Assembly: GCF_019597925.1 (NCBI RefSeq)
Contig: NZ_CP080442.1
Span: 1,530,001-1,594,000, forward strand
From: [Clostridium] scindens
Lineage (GTDB): Bacteria > Bacillota > Clostridia > Lachnospirales > Lachnospiraceae
Direction: 5' to 3'
DNA length: 64,000 nucleotides
Position 1 is the first letter of the stretch. Every line of letters begins with the position of its first letter. Below, in pieces: positions 1 to 7,388 of the stretch. The notes beneath the pieces were generated by a model, which did not search any database, had not been told where the DNA came from, and saw only the letters and a program-made list of their open reading frames with translations. The position numbers were made by a program, and so were the translations under genes.

Positions 1-188
1 ATATAGCCATCTTTGAGTTCCGCCTTGATATCCTTCTTGTCAAATCCCGGCATATCAATGTCCAACTCGTAATGGTCGCCAGCATCCTTTACATCTGTCT
101 TCATTACATTGCTGGATGCATGTCTGCGGAATGGAAAATCCATAAAGTCTTCAAATAAACTATCTCCAAAAATACTAGGCATCAACAT
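1..188 (-). CDS. hsp20: Small heat shock protein Hsp20, N-terminal part (runs off left edge)
   Basis: Only the first 62 codons are inside the window. The start ATG (complement of 186-188) has an AGGAGAG ribosome site just upstream. The N-terminus MLMPSIFGDSLFEDF followed by RRHASSNVMKTDVKDAGDHY and ELDIDMPGFDKKDI matches the start of the alpha-crystallin domain of bacterial Hsp20 holdase chaperones, which bind unfolding proteins in the cytoplasm without ATP. A consensus promoter overlapped by a CIRCE operator lies directly upstream, so HrcA-controlled heat-shock expression is likely. The family call is secure. The rest of the gene is not visible. Confidence 0.85.
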   Translation of the reverse strand, partial: MLMPSIFGDSLFEDFMDFPFRRHASSNVMKTDVKDAGDHYELDIDMPGFDKKDIKAELKDGY

Positions 189-242
189 AAGTCATCTCTC
201 CTTTTCTATCTGAATGTTGTTTGTTTTAATTGTTCTATATGT

Positions 243-285
243 AATATAACAAATATAATTAGCACTGTCAAGAGGTGAGTGCTAA
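243..285 (-). promoter_or_regulatory. SigA promoter with CIRCE operator for hsp20
   Basis: On the minus strand TTGACA (266-271) and TATATT (243-248) are separated by exactly 17 bases. TTAGCACTG (259-267), nine bases, then GAGTGCTAA (277-285) forms a CIRCE inverted repeat with one mismatch. It covers the -35 box. This is the classic arrangement for HrcA repression. Confidence 0.85.
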
Positions 286-330
286 ATTTTATAAAAAATG
301 AGCGACAGAATTTGCCATCAAATATCTGCC

Positions 331-359
331 TTGCACTTCTTCTCCAAAAAACTTATAAT
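331..359 (+). promoter_or_regulatory. SigA promoter for the DUF3783-like gene and pcrA
   Basis: TTGCAC (331-336) and TATAAT (354-359) with a 17-base spacer lie 35 bases before the ATG at 394. The promoter probably drives both the 394-792 gene and the overlapping pcrA. Confidence 0.7.
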
Positions 360-393
360 AGAAACAGACTTTTTGGCGGAGGTGAAAACATAG

Positions 394-792
394 ATGAAAT
401 CTACCGTATTATGTTATAATTTGAAAGGCACGAAAAAGGGAAAGCAGATTGCCATGATCTTCGGATTCCTTGGATATAAGATACGCCATGTGGAGAAAGA
501 AGAATATGAGGTTCCCATTGGCGTGCTGGCGGGGGCAAGCAGCCAGGATCAGGAGGCTGCGCAGTATGAAGGAGAAGGATTTCCGGAAGAGATGCTGGTT
601 ATGCATGCCGCGACAGAGGACATGCTAGACAAGGCGTTATTCCTGATGAAGAAGGAGAAGGTACAGGTAGGCCTGAAAGCCATGGTGACTGAGACCAACC
701 AGGAATGGACATCTCTTGCGCTTCATGATGAGATACAGAAAGAGCATGAGTATATGAAACAGAGGAAGGAAGAAAGGAAACAGGAAGATTGA
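394..792 (+). CDS. DUF3783-like protein
   Basis: A 132-residue soluble protein with no signal peptide or membrane segment. It begins MKSTVLCYNLKGTKKGKQIA and has a lysine/glutamate-rich, probably helical C-terminus (EIQKEHEYMKQRKEERKQED). The opening resembles DUF3783 proteins of clostridia, whose function is unknown; that family assignment is from memory and not certain. Its TGA stop shares four bases with the TTG start of pcrA, so the two are translationally coupled, which hints at a link to DNA metabolism. The strong promoter at 331-359 supports expression. Confidence in the gene is high, in the family moderate. Confidence 0.65.
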   Translation: MKSTVLCYNLKGTKKGKQIAMIFGFLGYKIRHVEKEEYEVPIGVLAGASSQDQEAAQYEGEGFPEEMLVMHAATEDMLDKALFLMKKEKVQVGLKAMVTETNQEWTSLALHDEIQKEHEYMKQRKEERKQED

Positions 793-3020
793 GTATATAC
801 GATACATTGAATGAACAGCAGAAAGAGGCGGTGCTTCATACAGAAGGCCCGCTTCTGATACTTGCCGGGGCAGGCTCGGGAAAGACCAGGGTGCTGACCC
901 ACAGGATCGCATATCTGATAGAAGAGCAGGGAGTAAATCCCTGGAATATACTGGCCATAACCTTTACCAATAAGGCGGCAGGAGAGATGAGGGAGCGTGT
1001 GGACAAACTGGTAGGATTCGGGGCGGAGAGCATCTGGGTCAGCACGTTCCATTCCACTTGCGTGCGGATCCTTCGAAGACACATCGATCTGTTGGGCTAT
1101 GATAATAACTTTACCATCTATGACAGCGATGACCAGAAGACGCTGATGAAAGACGTATGCAAGCTGCTTCAGATTGATACGAAGATTTTTAAGGAAAGGG
1201 CTTTGCTTGGCACCATCTCTCATGCCAAGGATGAACTGATCACGCCGGAAGAATTCCGGATCCGTGCAGAGGGCGATTTCAGCCAGAAGAAGATCGCGGA
1301 GGTGTATGAGGAATATGAGAAGCAGTTGAGGGCCAATAATGCCCTGGATTTTGATGACCTTCTTGTTAAGACGGTGCAACTTTTCCAGACGCAGGCAGAT
1401 GTGCTGGAGTATTACCAGGAACGCTTCCGTTATATCATGGTGGATGAGTATCAGGATACGAATACGGTCCAGTTCGAACTGATCCGGCTGCTGGCTTCCA
1501 AGTACCGAAACCTGTGCGTAGTAGGTGATGATGACCAGTCTATCTATAAGTTCCGGGGAGCCAATATCAAGAATATCCTGAATTTTGAGCATGTGTTCGA
1601 GGATGCCAAAGTGATCAAGCTGGAGCAGAACTATCGCTCTACCAGCAACATCCTGAATGCTGCCAATGCAGTCATCCGCAATAACCGCGGTCGTAAGGAT
1701 AAGACCTTGTGGACGGACAACGGGGACGGCGAGAAGTTGGAATTCCGCCAGTTCGATACCGCATACGACGAAGCGGAATATATTGTGGGAGATATCCGGG
1801 AACATGTGGACCGGGGCGAATGTACATACAATGACAATGCCATCTTATATAGGACAAATGCGCAGTCCCGTATCTTTGAAGAAAAGTTCGTGACTGCCAA
1901 TATTCCTTACAAGATCGTGGGCGGCGTCAACTTCTACGCAAGAAGAGAGATCAAAGACTTGCTGTCCTATCTGAAGACGGTAGATAACGGCCAGGATGAC
2001 CTGGCAGTGCGCCGGATTATCAATGTACCCAAGAGGGGAATCGGTCTTACCAGCATCAACCGGGTGCAGGAATACGCCGTCCGGCATGAGGTGGGATTCT
2101 ATGAGGCTCTGCGGGCTGTGGATCTGATTCCCAACATTGGCAGAGGGGCGTCAAAACTGGAGTCCTTCGTGGCGCTGATTGAGCATTTCAAGACGGATGC
2201 GCAGGAGATGAGCATTTCCGGACTGATGAAAGAAATAATTGAAGAGACCGGCTATGTAGAAAGCCTGGAGGCTGAAGACAGTGAAGAAGCGGAGGCAAGG
2301 ATCGAGAACATCGACGAGTTGATGAGCAAGATCGTGGCCTATGAGGATGCCTGCGAGGAAATGAATGAACCGCCCACTTTGAGTGGATTTCTGGAGGAAG
2401 TTGCCTTGGTGGCGGATATCGACAGCCTGGATGAGAACAGCGACTATGTGGTGCTGATGACTCTGCACAGCGCAAAAGGGCTGGAGTTCCCGCATGTATA
2501 TCTGGCAGGGCTGGAAGACGGAATATTTCCAAGTTATATGACCATTACGGCAGATGACCCGGAAGAAGTGGAAGAGGAGCGAAGGCTCTGCTATGTGGGA
2601 ATTACCAGGGCAGAGAAGGCGCTGACGCTGACCTGCGCAAGGCGGCGGATGATCCGGGGGGAGACGCAGTATAACAAGATGTCCCGTTTCCTAAAAGAAA
2701 TACCCATGGAACTATTGTCCACAGGGGCAGTCTTTGAAAAGGAAAAAGAAGAACCTGCCAAGCAGGCAGCGTATATGCAGGCCAGGCAGGCATTTCGGAC
2801 GAAGGCATTTGCAGCGCCTAAGCCAGCCAGGCAGTTTGGCACTCCAGCCGGAGACGGGCCCGGGTATGGCGTAGGCGACCGGGTGCGGCATATGAAGTTC
2901 GGGGAAGGAACGGTAACGGCGATCGTGGAAGGCGGAAGAGACTATGAAGTGACGGTTGATTTCGACGGGCCGGGGACGAAGAAGATGTTTGCGACATTTG
3001 CAAGATTACAGAAAGTATAG
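789..3020 (+). CDS. pcrA: ATP-dependent 3'-5' DNA helicase PcrA/UvrD
   Basis: A 743-residue superfamily 1A helicase acting in nucleotide-excision repair and removal of proteins from DNA. Visible motifs: Q-motif LNEQQKEAV at the N-terminus, Walker A AGAGSGKTR (residues 26-34), Walker B DEYQDTN (about 220), motif III VGDDDQSIYKFRGA (about 246), motif V VVLMTLHSAKGLEFP and motif VI CYVGITRAEKAL. The C-terminal 45 residues (GDRVRHMKFGEGTVT onward) are the Tudor-like domain that contacts RNA polymerase. Length is normal for PcrA. The start is TTG, overlapping the upstream stop by four bases. A terminator follows at 3033-3076. Confidence 0.95.
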   Translation: MSIYDTLNEQQKEAVLHTEGPLLILAGAGSGKTRVLTHRIAYLIEEQGVNPWNILAITFTNKAAGEMRERVDKLVGFGAESIWVSTFHSTCVRILRRHIDLLGYDNNFTIYDSDDQKTLMKDVCKLLQIDTKIFKERALLGTISHAKDELITPEEFRIRAEGDFSQKKIAEVYEEYEKQLRANNALDFDDLLVKTVQLFQTQADVLEYYQERFRYIMVDEYQDTNTVQFELIRLLASKYRNLCVVGDDDQSIYKFRGANIKNILNFEHVFEDAKVIKLEQNYRSTSNILNAANAVIRNNRGRKDKTLWTDNGDGEKLEFRQFDTAYDEAEYIVGDIREHVDRGECTYNDNAILYRTNAQSRIFEEKFVTANIPYKIVGGVNFYARREIKDLLSYLKTVDNGQDDLAVRRIINVPKRGIGLTSINRVQEYAVRHEVGFYEALRAVDLIPNIGRGASKLESFVALIEHFKTDAQEMSISGLMKEIIEETGYVESLEAEDSEEAEARIENIDELMSKIVAYEDACEEMNEPPTLSGFLEEVALVADIDSLDENSDYVVLMTLHSAKGLEFPHVYLAGLEDGIFPSYMTITADDPEEVEEERRLCYVGITRAEKALTLTCARRRMIRGETQYNKMSRFLKEIPMELLSTGAVFEKEKEEPAKQAAYMQARQAFRTKAFAAPKPARQFGTPAGDGPGYGVGDRVRHMKFGEGTVTAIVEGGRDYEVTVDFDGPGTKKMFATFARLQKV

Positions 3021-3032
3021 ATAGAAAAGATG

Positions 3033-3076
3033 AAGGCGGTGCCGCTCTGGAGGAGACGGCATCGCCTTTTCTTTAA
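3033..3076 (+). terminator. Rho-independent terminator after pcrA
   Basis: AAGGCGGTGCCG (3033-3044) pairs with CGGCATCGCCTT (3057-3068) with one G-T pair, followed by TTCTTT. Confidence 0.8.
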
Positions 3077-3127
3077 TAGCGCATATCTATATAACATTGT
3101 AACAGCATCCTGCTGCTATCTGGGGCC

Positions 3128-3748
3128 TCAGCCAAAGGAAGAGTCTGCCGGATGATCTCCAACACAGACTTTCTGGTGATAGTTCTCTATCTCGGATTTC
3201 CATTGAAGGGCATCCTGGCTGCCGCTTTCCATCTGGCCCAGGACATTTCCCTTACGGTCAATAAAAATGGTGGATGGAAGAGGGCCCAGATCCTTTAAGT
3301 ATAACTGGCTGAATTCCTCAGAATCCAGCAATTGGGTATAGTTGATGCCTGCGCTGTTTACGACGGCAAGGGAATCTGCATCCTTTACGTCGGTGACGCC
3401 CTGAATCAGTCCTAATATCTGGACGCCCCTACCGGCATATTCCTGGCTCAGCGACTCCAGTATCCCCATTTCTTTTTCGCAGGAGGTGCAGGAAGAATTC
3501 CACACATTTATAACGGTTAGTTCTGATTGCGTGAAAAGGCTCTTGGAATCCATTTCATATCCGCTCAAGGTCTTCAATTTTATGTTATCGGAGTCCTTTT
3601 CCTGGGTCTTCTGCTGCGTGTCGCTTTTTGTGGCGCCACTTGCAGGCGCTTTTTTATTGTCGGTGTCGGTTTTCGCACTGCAGGCCGCAGTGAAGATGAT
3701 TGTCGCCATGAAAATAGGGAAAAGCAGCCTTTTCGTTGTTTTTTTCAT
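3128..3748 (-). CDS. TlpA/ResA-like thiol-disulfide oxidoreductase lipoprotein
   Basis: A 206-residue exported lipoprotein. A lysine-rich signal peptide ends in the lipobox TAAC, with the lipidated cysteine at residue 23. A Thr/Lys/Asp-rich linker (24-55) leads to a thioredoxin fold containing WNSSCTSCEKEM, the redox-active CxxC at Cys87 and Cys90. The cis-proline region is LGPLPSTIFIDRKGNV. Such proteins reduce or shuttle disulfides outside the membrane, often for cytochrome or redox-protein maturation, but no such partner lies beside it. It is a single gene convergent with pcrA. Confidence 0.8.
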   Translation of the reverse strand: MKKTTKRLLFPIFMATIIFTAACSAKTDTDNKKAPASGATKSDTQQKTQEKDSDNIKLKTLSGYEMDSKSLFTQSELTVINVWNSSCTSCEKEMGILESLSQEYAGRGVQILGLIQGVTDVKDADSLAVVNSAGINYTQLLDSEEFSQLYLKDLGPLPSTIFIDRKGNVLGQMESGSQDALQWKSEIENYHQKVCVGDHPADSSFG

Positions 3749-3955
3749 TCATACACGTCCTTTCTGTTAGTGGAAATGTTACAGTTATACTGTAATAATA
3801 GCAGTTACAGAATGAAATGTCAATAGGATTTTGAGAAAGTATGTGTCGGATAAAAAATGTTGATTTTGGTATAAATATATAGTAATCTCAAAATGATAGT
3901 GTTATAATAAATACAATATTTGAACTTGCTATGATAGCAGAAAGGATGTGGGAGC

Positions 3956-4198
3956 ATGAGTAAAGTAGAGGATATCATTGCAGCAACAAAATTAAGCGAG
4001 CTGGTGAATAAAAAGGAAGAAGACAGCCATTGCAAGACTGTTCTTTGGATTTTGGCAATCGTAGGAGCAGTTGCTGGAATTGCAGCGATTGCTTACGCCG
4101 TATATTGTTTCTTTACACCGGATTATCTGGAAGATTTTGAAGAAGACTTTGAAGATGATTTCGACGATGATTTTTTCAATGATGATGATCAGGTATAA
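3956..4198 (+). CDS. Small single-pass membrane protein with acidic C-terminal tail
   Basis: Eighty residues: a charged cytoplasmic segment (1-27), one hydrophobic helix (about 28-52, TVLWILAIVGAVAGIAAIAY onward), then a tail made almost wholly of Asp, Glu and Phe. The start ATG is preceded by AAAGGATGTGGGAGC. The AT-rich upstream region has a candidate -10 TATAAT. I recognise no family and assign no function. The acidic aromatic tail could bind cations or a basic partner, which is inference only. Stand-alone gene. Confidence 0.65.
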   Translation: MSKVEDIIAATKLSELVNKKEEDSHCKTVLWILAIVGAVAGIAAIAYAVYCFFTPDYLEDFEEDFEDDFDDDFFNDDDQV

Positions 4199-4302
4199 GG
4201 GTTAACGGAATAGTCTGAGAACGCAATAGAGGAAGCAGGTTGGAAGCCTAACTGGTGTATAGAAGGGCCTCTTGCCTGCTTTTATCTTGGAAGGAGAAGA
4301 AG

Positions 4303-5238
4303 ATGGACGAGCAGTGTTATGCACTATTGATAGATGCGGACAACGTATCTGCCAAGTATATCAAGCCTATATTGACGGAGTTGTCTAAATATGGGGTTAT
4401 CACATACAAAAGGATATATGGAGACTGGACGAGCACGCAGAATTCCAGCTGGAAAGACGAACTGCTGACCAATTCCATAACGCCAATCCAGCAATTCAGC
4501 TATACACAAGGAAAAAATGCGACAGATTCCGCTATGATTATAGATGCCATGGATATTTTGTATACGAATGATGTGGATGGATTCTGCATCGTATCCAGCG
4601 ACAGCGACTTTACCCGGCTGGTAAGCCGTATCAGAGAGAGCGGAAAGATGGTGATCGGCATGGGCGAGAATAAGACGCCGGAGCCATTCAGAAAGGCATG
4701 TGATAAATTCACGATTCTCGAGAACCTGCTAAATGAGCAGGAGCCGGGAAGCCCGAAGACTGAGGATACCCAGGATACGCTTGGCAGGGAGAAGATTGAG
4801 ATTGAAGACGCGATCATCAAGATGATCATTGAGAACCAGGACAGCAATAAGGCTACCGGCCTGGGCGAGGTGGGAAGCCGCCTGGTCAGCCTGTATCCGG
4901 ACTTTGACGTTCGTAGCTACGGCTATAATATGCTGTCAAAGTTCCTGGAGGAATTCACCAGAATCCAGTTGGTCAAGCATGGAAATATCGTGTCCGTAGC
5001 CTTGCGGGAAGACTGGGGTATGAAAGAAGACATTGACGGATATGTGGTTTATATCGTAAAGAGGGCTGGAAAAGACGGCATAGAACTCAGCACCCTCGGC
5101 AATAAAGTGTATGAAAAATATAAGGATTTTAAGATCAGCGATTATGGATATGCCCAGCTGAATCAGTATGTTAAGAGTATAGAACATATTAAGGTGGAAC
5201 AGGTTGGCACCATATTGAAGGCAAAATATATCAAGTAA
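4303..5238 (+). CDS. NYN-domain (LabA/DUF88) protein with two OST-HTH/LOTUS domains
   Basis: A 311-residue cytoplasmic protein. The ATG at 4303 is chosen because AAGGAGAAG sits just upstream; a GTG 16 codons earlier has no such site. Residues 1-140 are a PIN-like NYN nuclease domain: ALLIDADNVS, an aspartate in NATDSAMIIDAMD and CIVSSDSDFTRLV are the acidic cluster expected to hold metal. Two tandem winged-helix OST-HTH repeats follow (about 160-230 and 240-308), each with the YGYxxLxxF/Y signature. The family is linked to RNA binding or cleavage; the substrate is unknown. It lies just before rlmD, perhaps co-transcribed. Confidence 0.85.
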   Translation: MDEQCYALLIDADNVSAKYIKPILTELSKYGVITYKRIYGDWTSTQNSSWKDELLTNSITPIQQFSYTQGKNATDSAMIIDAMDILYTNDVDGFCIVSSDSDFTRLVSRIRESGKMVIGMGENKTPEPFRKACDKFTILENLLNEQEPGSPKTEDTQDTLGREKIEIEDAIIKMIIENQDSNKATGLGEVGSRLVSLYPDFDVRSYGYNMLSKFLEEFTRIQLVKHGNIVSVALREDWGMKEDIDGYVVYIVKRAGKDGIELSTLGNKVYEKYKDFKISDYGYAQLNQYVKSIEHIKVEQVGTILKAKYIK

Positions 5239-5258
5239 GCATAGAGGAGAATTACGAC

Positions 5259-6908
5259 ATGAAAAAAGGGCAGGTATACGAAGGAATCATTGAATCAGTA
5301 GACTTTCCAAATAAGGGAAAGGTATTCCTACCTGAAGAAGACAGATATGTAATTGTAAAAAATGGAATTCCGGGTCAGAAGGTCCGTTTTTCCGTCAATA
5401 AGATAAGAAATGGAAAGGCAGAAGGAAGGCTGCTGGAAGTGCTGGAGCCTTCGTCTTTGGAGATTGCTTCCTCTTGTCCTCATTTTGGACAATGCGGAGG
5501 GTGTACTTACCAGAATCTTCCCTATGAAGAGCAGCTTAAGATGAAAGAAGCACAGGTGAAGGCCATGATGGATAAGGCAGTAGATGGGGCTTACTGCTGG
5601 GAAGGGATCATGCCGAGCCCTGTGAAGGAGGCCTACCGCAACAAGATGGAATTCTCGTTCGGCGACGAGTATAAGGATGGCCCGCTGGCTCTGGGAATGC
5701 ATAAAAGAGGCAGTTTCCATGATATTGTGAATGTAACGGACTGCCGAATCGTGGATGAAGACTATCGGAAAATACTGGCATGTACCCTGGATTTTGCCAG
5801 GGAGACCGGACTTCCTTATTATCACCGCATGCGCCATGTGGGATATTTCCGTCATCTGCTGGTCAGAAAGGCCGTAAAGACCGGGGAGATTCTGATTGAT
5901 ATCGTGACAACGACAGAACATGACTTCATTGAAGGAGCAGGAGGAAAGCAGTGGGTCAGCCAGTTGCTTGCGCTTGAACTGGATGGAAAGATTGCCGGCA
6001 TACTGCATACGAAGAACGATAGCCTGGCGGACGTGGTAAAGGATGATGGGACCGAGATTCTGTACGGGCAGGACTTTTTCTATGAGGAATTGCTGGGACT
6101 GAAATTCAAGATCACGCCATTTTCCTTCTTCCAGACCAATTCCCTTGGGGCGGAGGTTCTATATGAGAAGACCAGGGAGTATATCGGAGAGACCAAAGAC
6201 AAGGTTCTCTTTGATCTGTACAGCGGGACAGGTACTATTGCCCAGATTGTGGCTCCTGTGGCAAAGAAGGTGGTAGGCGTGGAGATCGTCGAGGAGGCTG
6301 TGGAGGCTGCAAGGGAAAATGCGGCGCTCAATGGCCTGGATAACTGTACCTTTTGGTCAGGCGATGTCCTGAAAGTCATCGACGAACTGGGCGAAGTGCC
6401 GGATCTGATCATTCTTGACCCGCCAAGAGACGGCGTACATCCCAAGGCGCTTGAGAAGATAACGAACTTTGGCGTGGAACGGATGGTGTATATTGCATGC
6501 AAGCCTACCAGCCTGACGAGGGATCTGGAGATGCTGCAAGGAAGAGGCTACCGGGTGGAACGGATAGGATGCGTGGATCTCTTTCCTGGGACGGTGCATG
6601 TTGAGACGGTTGTTCTTTTGTCCCAACAAAAACCAGATGACACGATAGAGATCGACTTAGACCTGGACGAGCTGGATGCCACCAGTGCCGAGTTGAAAGC
6701 AACCTATCAGGAAATCAAAGATTATGTGCTGAAAGAATTTGGCTTGAAGGTTTCAAGTTTATATATTTCTCAGGTAAAACGCAAATGTGGAATTGAAGTG
6801 GGAGAAAACTATAATCTTCCAAAATCAGAAAATGCAAGAGTTCCACAATGCCCGAAAGAGAAAGAAGATGCTATCAAGGCTGCCCTGAAATATTATGCGA
6901 TGATCTAA
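5259..6908 (+). CDS. rlmD: 23S rRNA (uracil-5)-methyltransferase RlmD with element-derived C-terminal extension
   Basis: A 549-residue SAM-dependent enzyme that makes m5U in 23S rRNA. Domains: TRAM (1-58), Fe-S cysteine cluster CPHFGQCGGC (about 73-82), SAM motif LFDLYSGTGTIAQ (about 316), DPPRDG (about 384) and catalytic Cys in IACKPTSLTRDL (about 413). RlmD normally ends near residue 460. Here the sequence after VHVETV (446-451) continues for 98 residues unrelated to the methyltransferase fold (DATSAELKATYQEIKDYVLK onward). The DNA at VETV matches the end of the recombinase at 24544. I infer that an IME inserted here and supplied the new tail. Catalytic residues are intact, so activity is probably retained. 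Confidence 0.92.
   Translation: MKKGQVYEGIIESVDFPNKGKVFLPEEDRYVIVKNGIPGQKVRFSVNKIRNGKAEGRLLEVLEPSSLEIASSCPHFGQCGGCTYQNLPYEEQLKMKEAQVKAMMDKAVDGAYCWEGIMPSPVKEAYRNKMEFSFGDEYKDGPLALGMHKRGSFHDIVNVTDCRIVDEDYRKILACTLDFARETGLPYYHRMRHVGYFRHLLVRKAVKTGEILIDIVTTTEHDFIEGAGGKQWVSQLLALELDGKIAGILHTKNDSLADVVKDDGTEILYGQDFFYEELLGLKFKITPFSFFQTNSLGAEVLYEKTREYIGETKDKVLFDLYSGTGTIAQIVAPVAKKVVGVEIVEEAVEAARENAALNGLDNCTFWSGDVLKVIDELGEVPDLIILDPPRDGVHPKALEKITNFGVERMVYIACKPTSLTRDLEMLQGRGYRVERIGCVDLFPGTVHVETVVLLSQQKPDDTIEIDLDLDELDATSAELKATYQEIKDYVLKEFGLKVSSLYISQVKRKCGIEVGENYNLPKSENARVPQCPKEKEDAIKAALKYYAMI
6596..6626 (+). other. Predicted left attachment site (attL) of the IME within rlmD
   Basis: GTTGAGAC at 6600-6607 and TGTCC at 6620-6624 match, at the same spacing, GTTGAAAC (24544-24551) and TGTCC (24564-24568) at the right junction. 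Both encode V-E-T-V-x-L-L-S in the same codon phase. The exact crossover dinucleotide cannot be set by eye. Confidence 0.65.
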
Positions 6909-6939
6909 GGACATCGCTGATTTCAAGGAGGAATAACAC

Positions 6940-7311
6940 ATGAAAAGCACATTTGAAAAAATGGGTGGAACCTACACACTTGGCGCAGACGGAATTTACT
7001 ATCCGAATCTTGTCAGTACAGATGAAGAACCGCATTATGGGAAATACGGAATGTTGCGGAAAACATATCTGAAAGAGCATCGTCCGGCAATGTATTCACT
7101 GTATATGTTGGAAGACAGATTGACAGAACATCTGAATGCGGTGGACGATGAAACACAGGAGAAAATGGATATTCTGGTGAGTCAGATGATGGAGAAGCAG
7201 GGCATTACGGAAGAATTGAAAGCTCGTGACCAGATGGAATGGGTTAGAGCGGTAAATAATGTCCGGAATGCTGCAGAAGAGATTGTGTTGAAAGAATTGA
7301 TTTACAGGTAA
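6940..7311 (+). CDS. tnpV: TnpV-like transposon protein
   Basis: A 123-residue protein beginning MKSTFEKMGGTYTLGADGIY YPN, with AAGGAGGAATAACAC before the ATG. The sequence (YGKYGMLRKTYLKEHRP, then LEDRLTEHLNAVDDE) is that of TnpV, a small protein of unknown function carried by Tn4451/Tn4453-type and related mobilizable elements. It is mostly helical and has no known catalytic motif. It is the first gene inside the left end of the IME, which supports element ownership, and it ends at a strong bidirectional terminator facing the relaxase gene. Confidence 0.8.
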   Translation: MKSTFEKMGGTYTLGADGIYYPNLVSTDEEPHYGKYGMLRKTYLKEHRPAMYSLYMLEDRLTEHLNAVDDETQEKMDILVSQMMEKQGITEELKARDQMEWVRAVNNVRNAAEEIVLKELIYR

Positions 7312-7315
7312 ACAA

Positions 7316-7363
7316 AGGGCTGAACAGGTAGGACGAAAAATCCTATTTGTTCAGCTCTTGTGT
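7316..7363. terminator. Bidirectional terminator between tnpV and mobA
   Basis: GGGCTGAACAGGTAGGAC pairs with the inverted copy AATCCTATTTGTTCAGCTC (about 20 bp with G-T pairs). It sits between two convergent genes. Confidence 0.75.
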
Positions 7364-7388
7364 TTATAATGGGCAAAGAAGAACCAAA

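Noticed and set aside
723..1805. A 360-codon open frame on the minus strand opposite pcrA
   Set aside because: It is antisense to conserved helicase motifs, has no ribosome site and reads as low-complexity hydrophobic/basic sequence, as expected for a shadow of a GC-rich gene.
5328..6008. Minus-strand frame of 226 codons opposite rlmD
   Set aside because: It is opposite the TRAM, Fe-S and central methyltransferase regions; no ribosome site.
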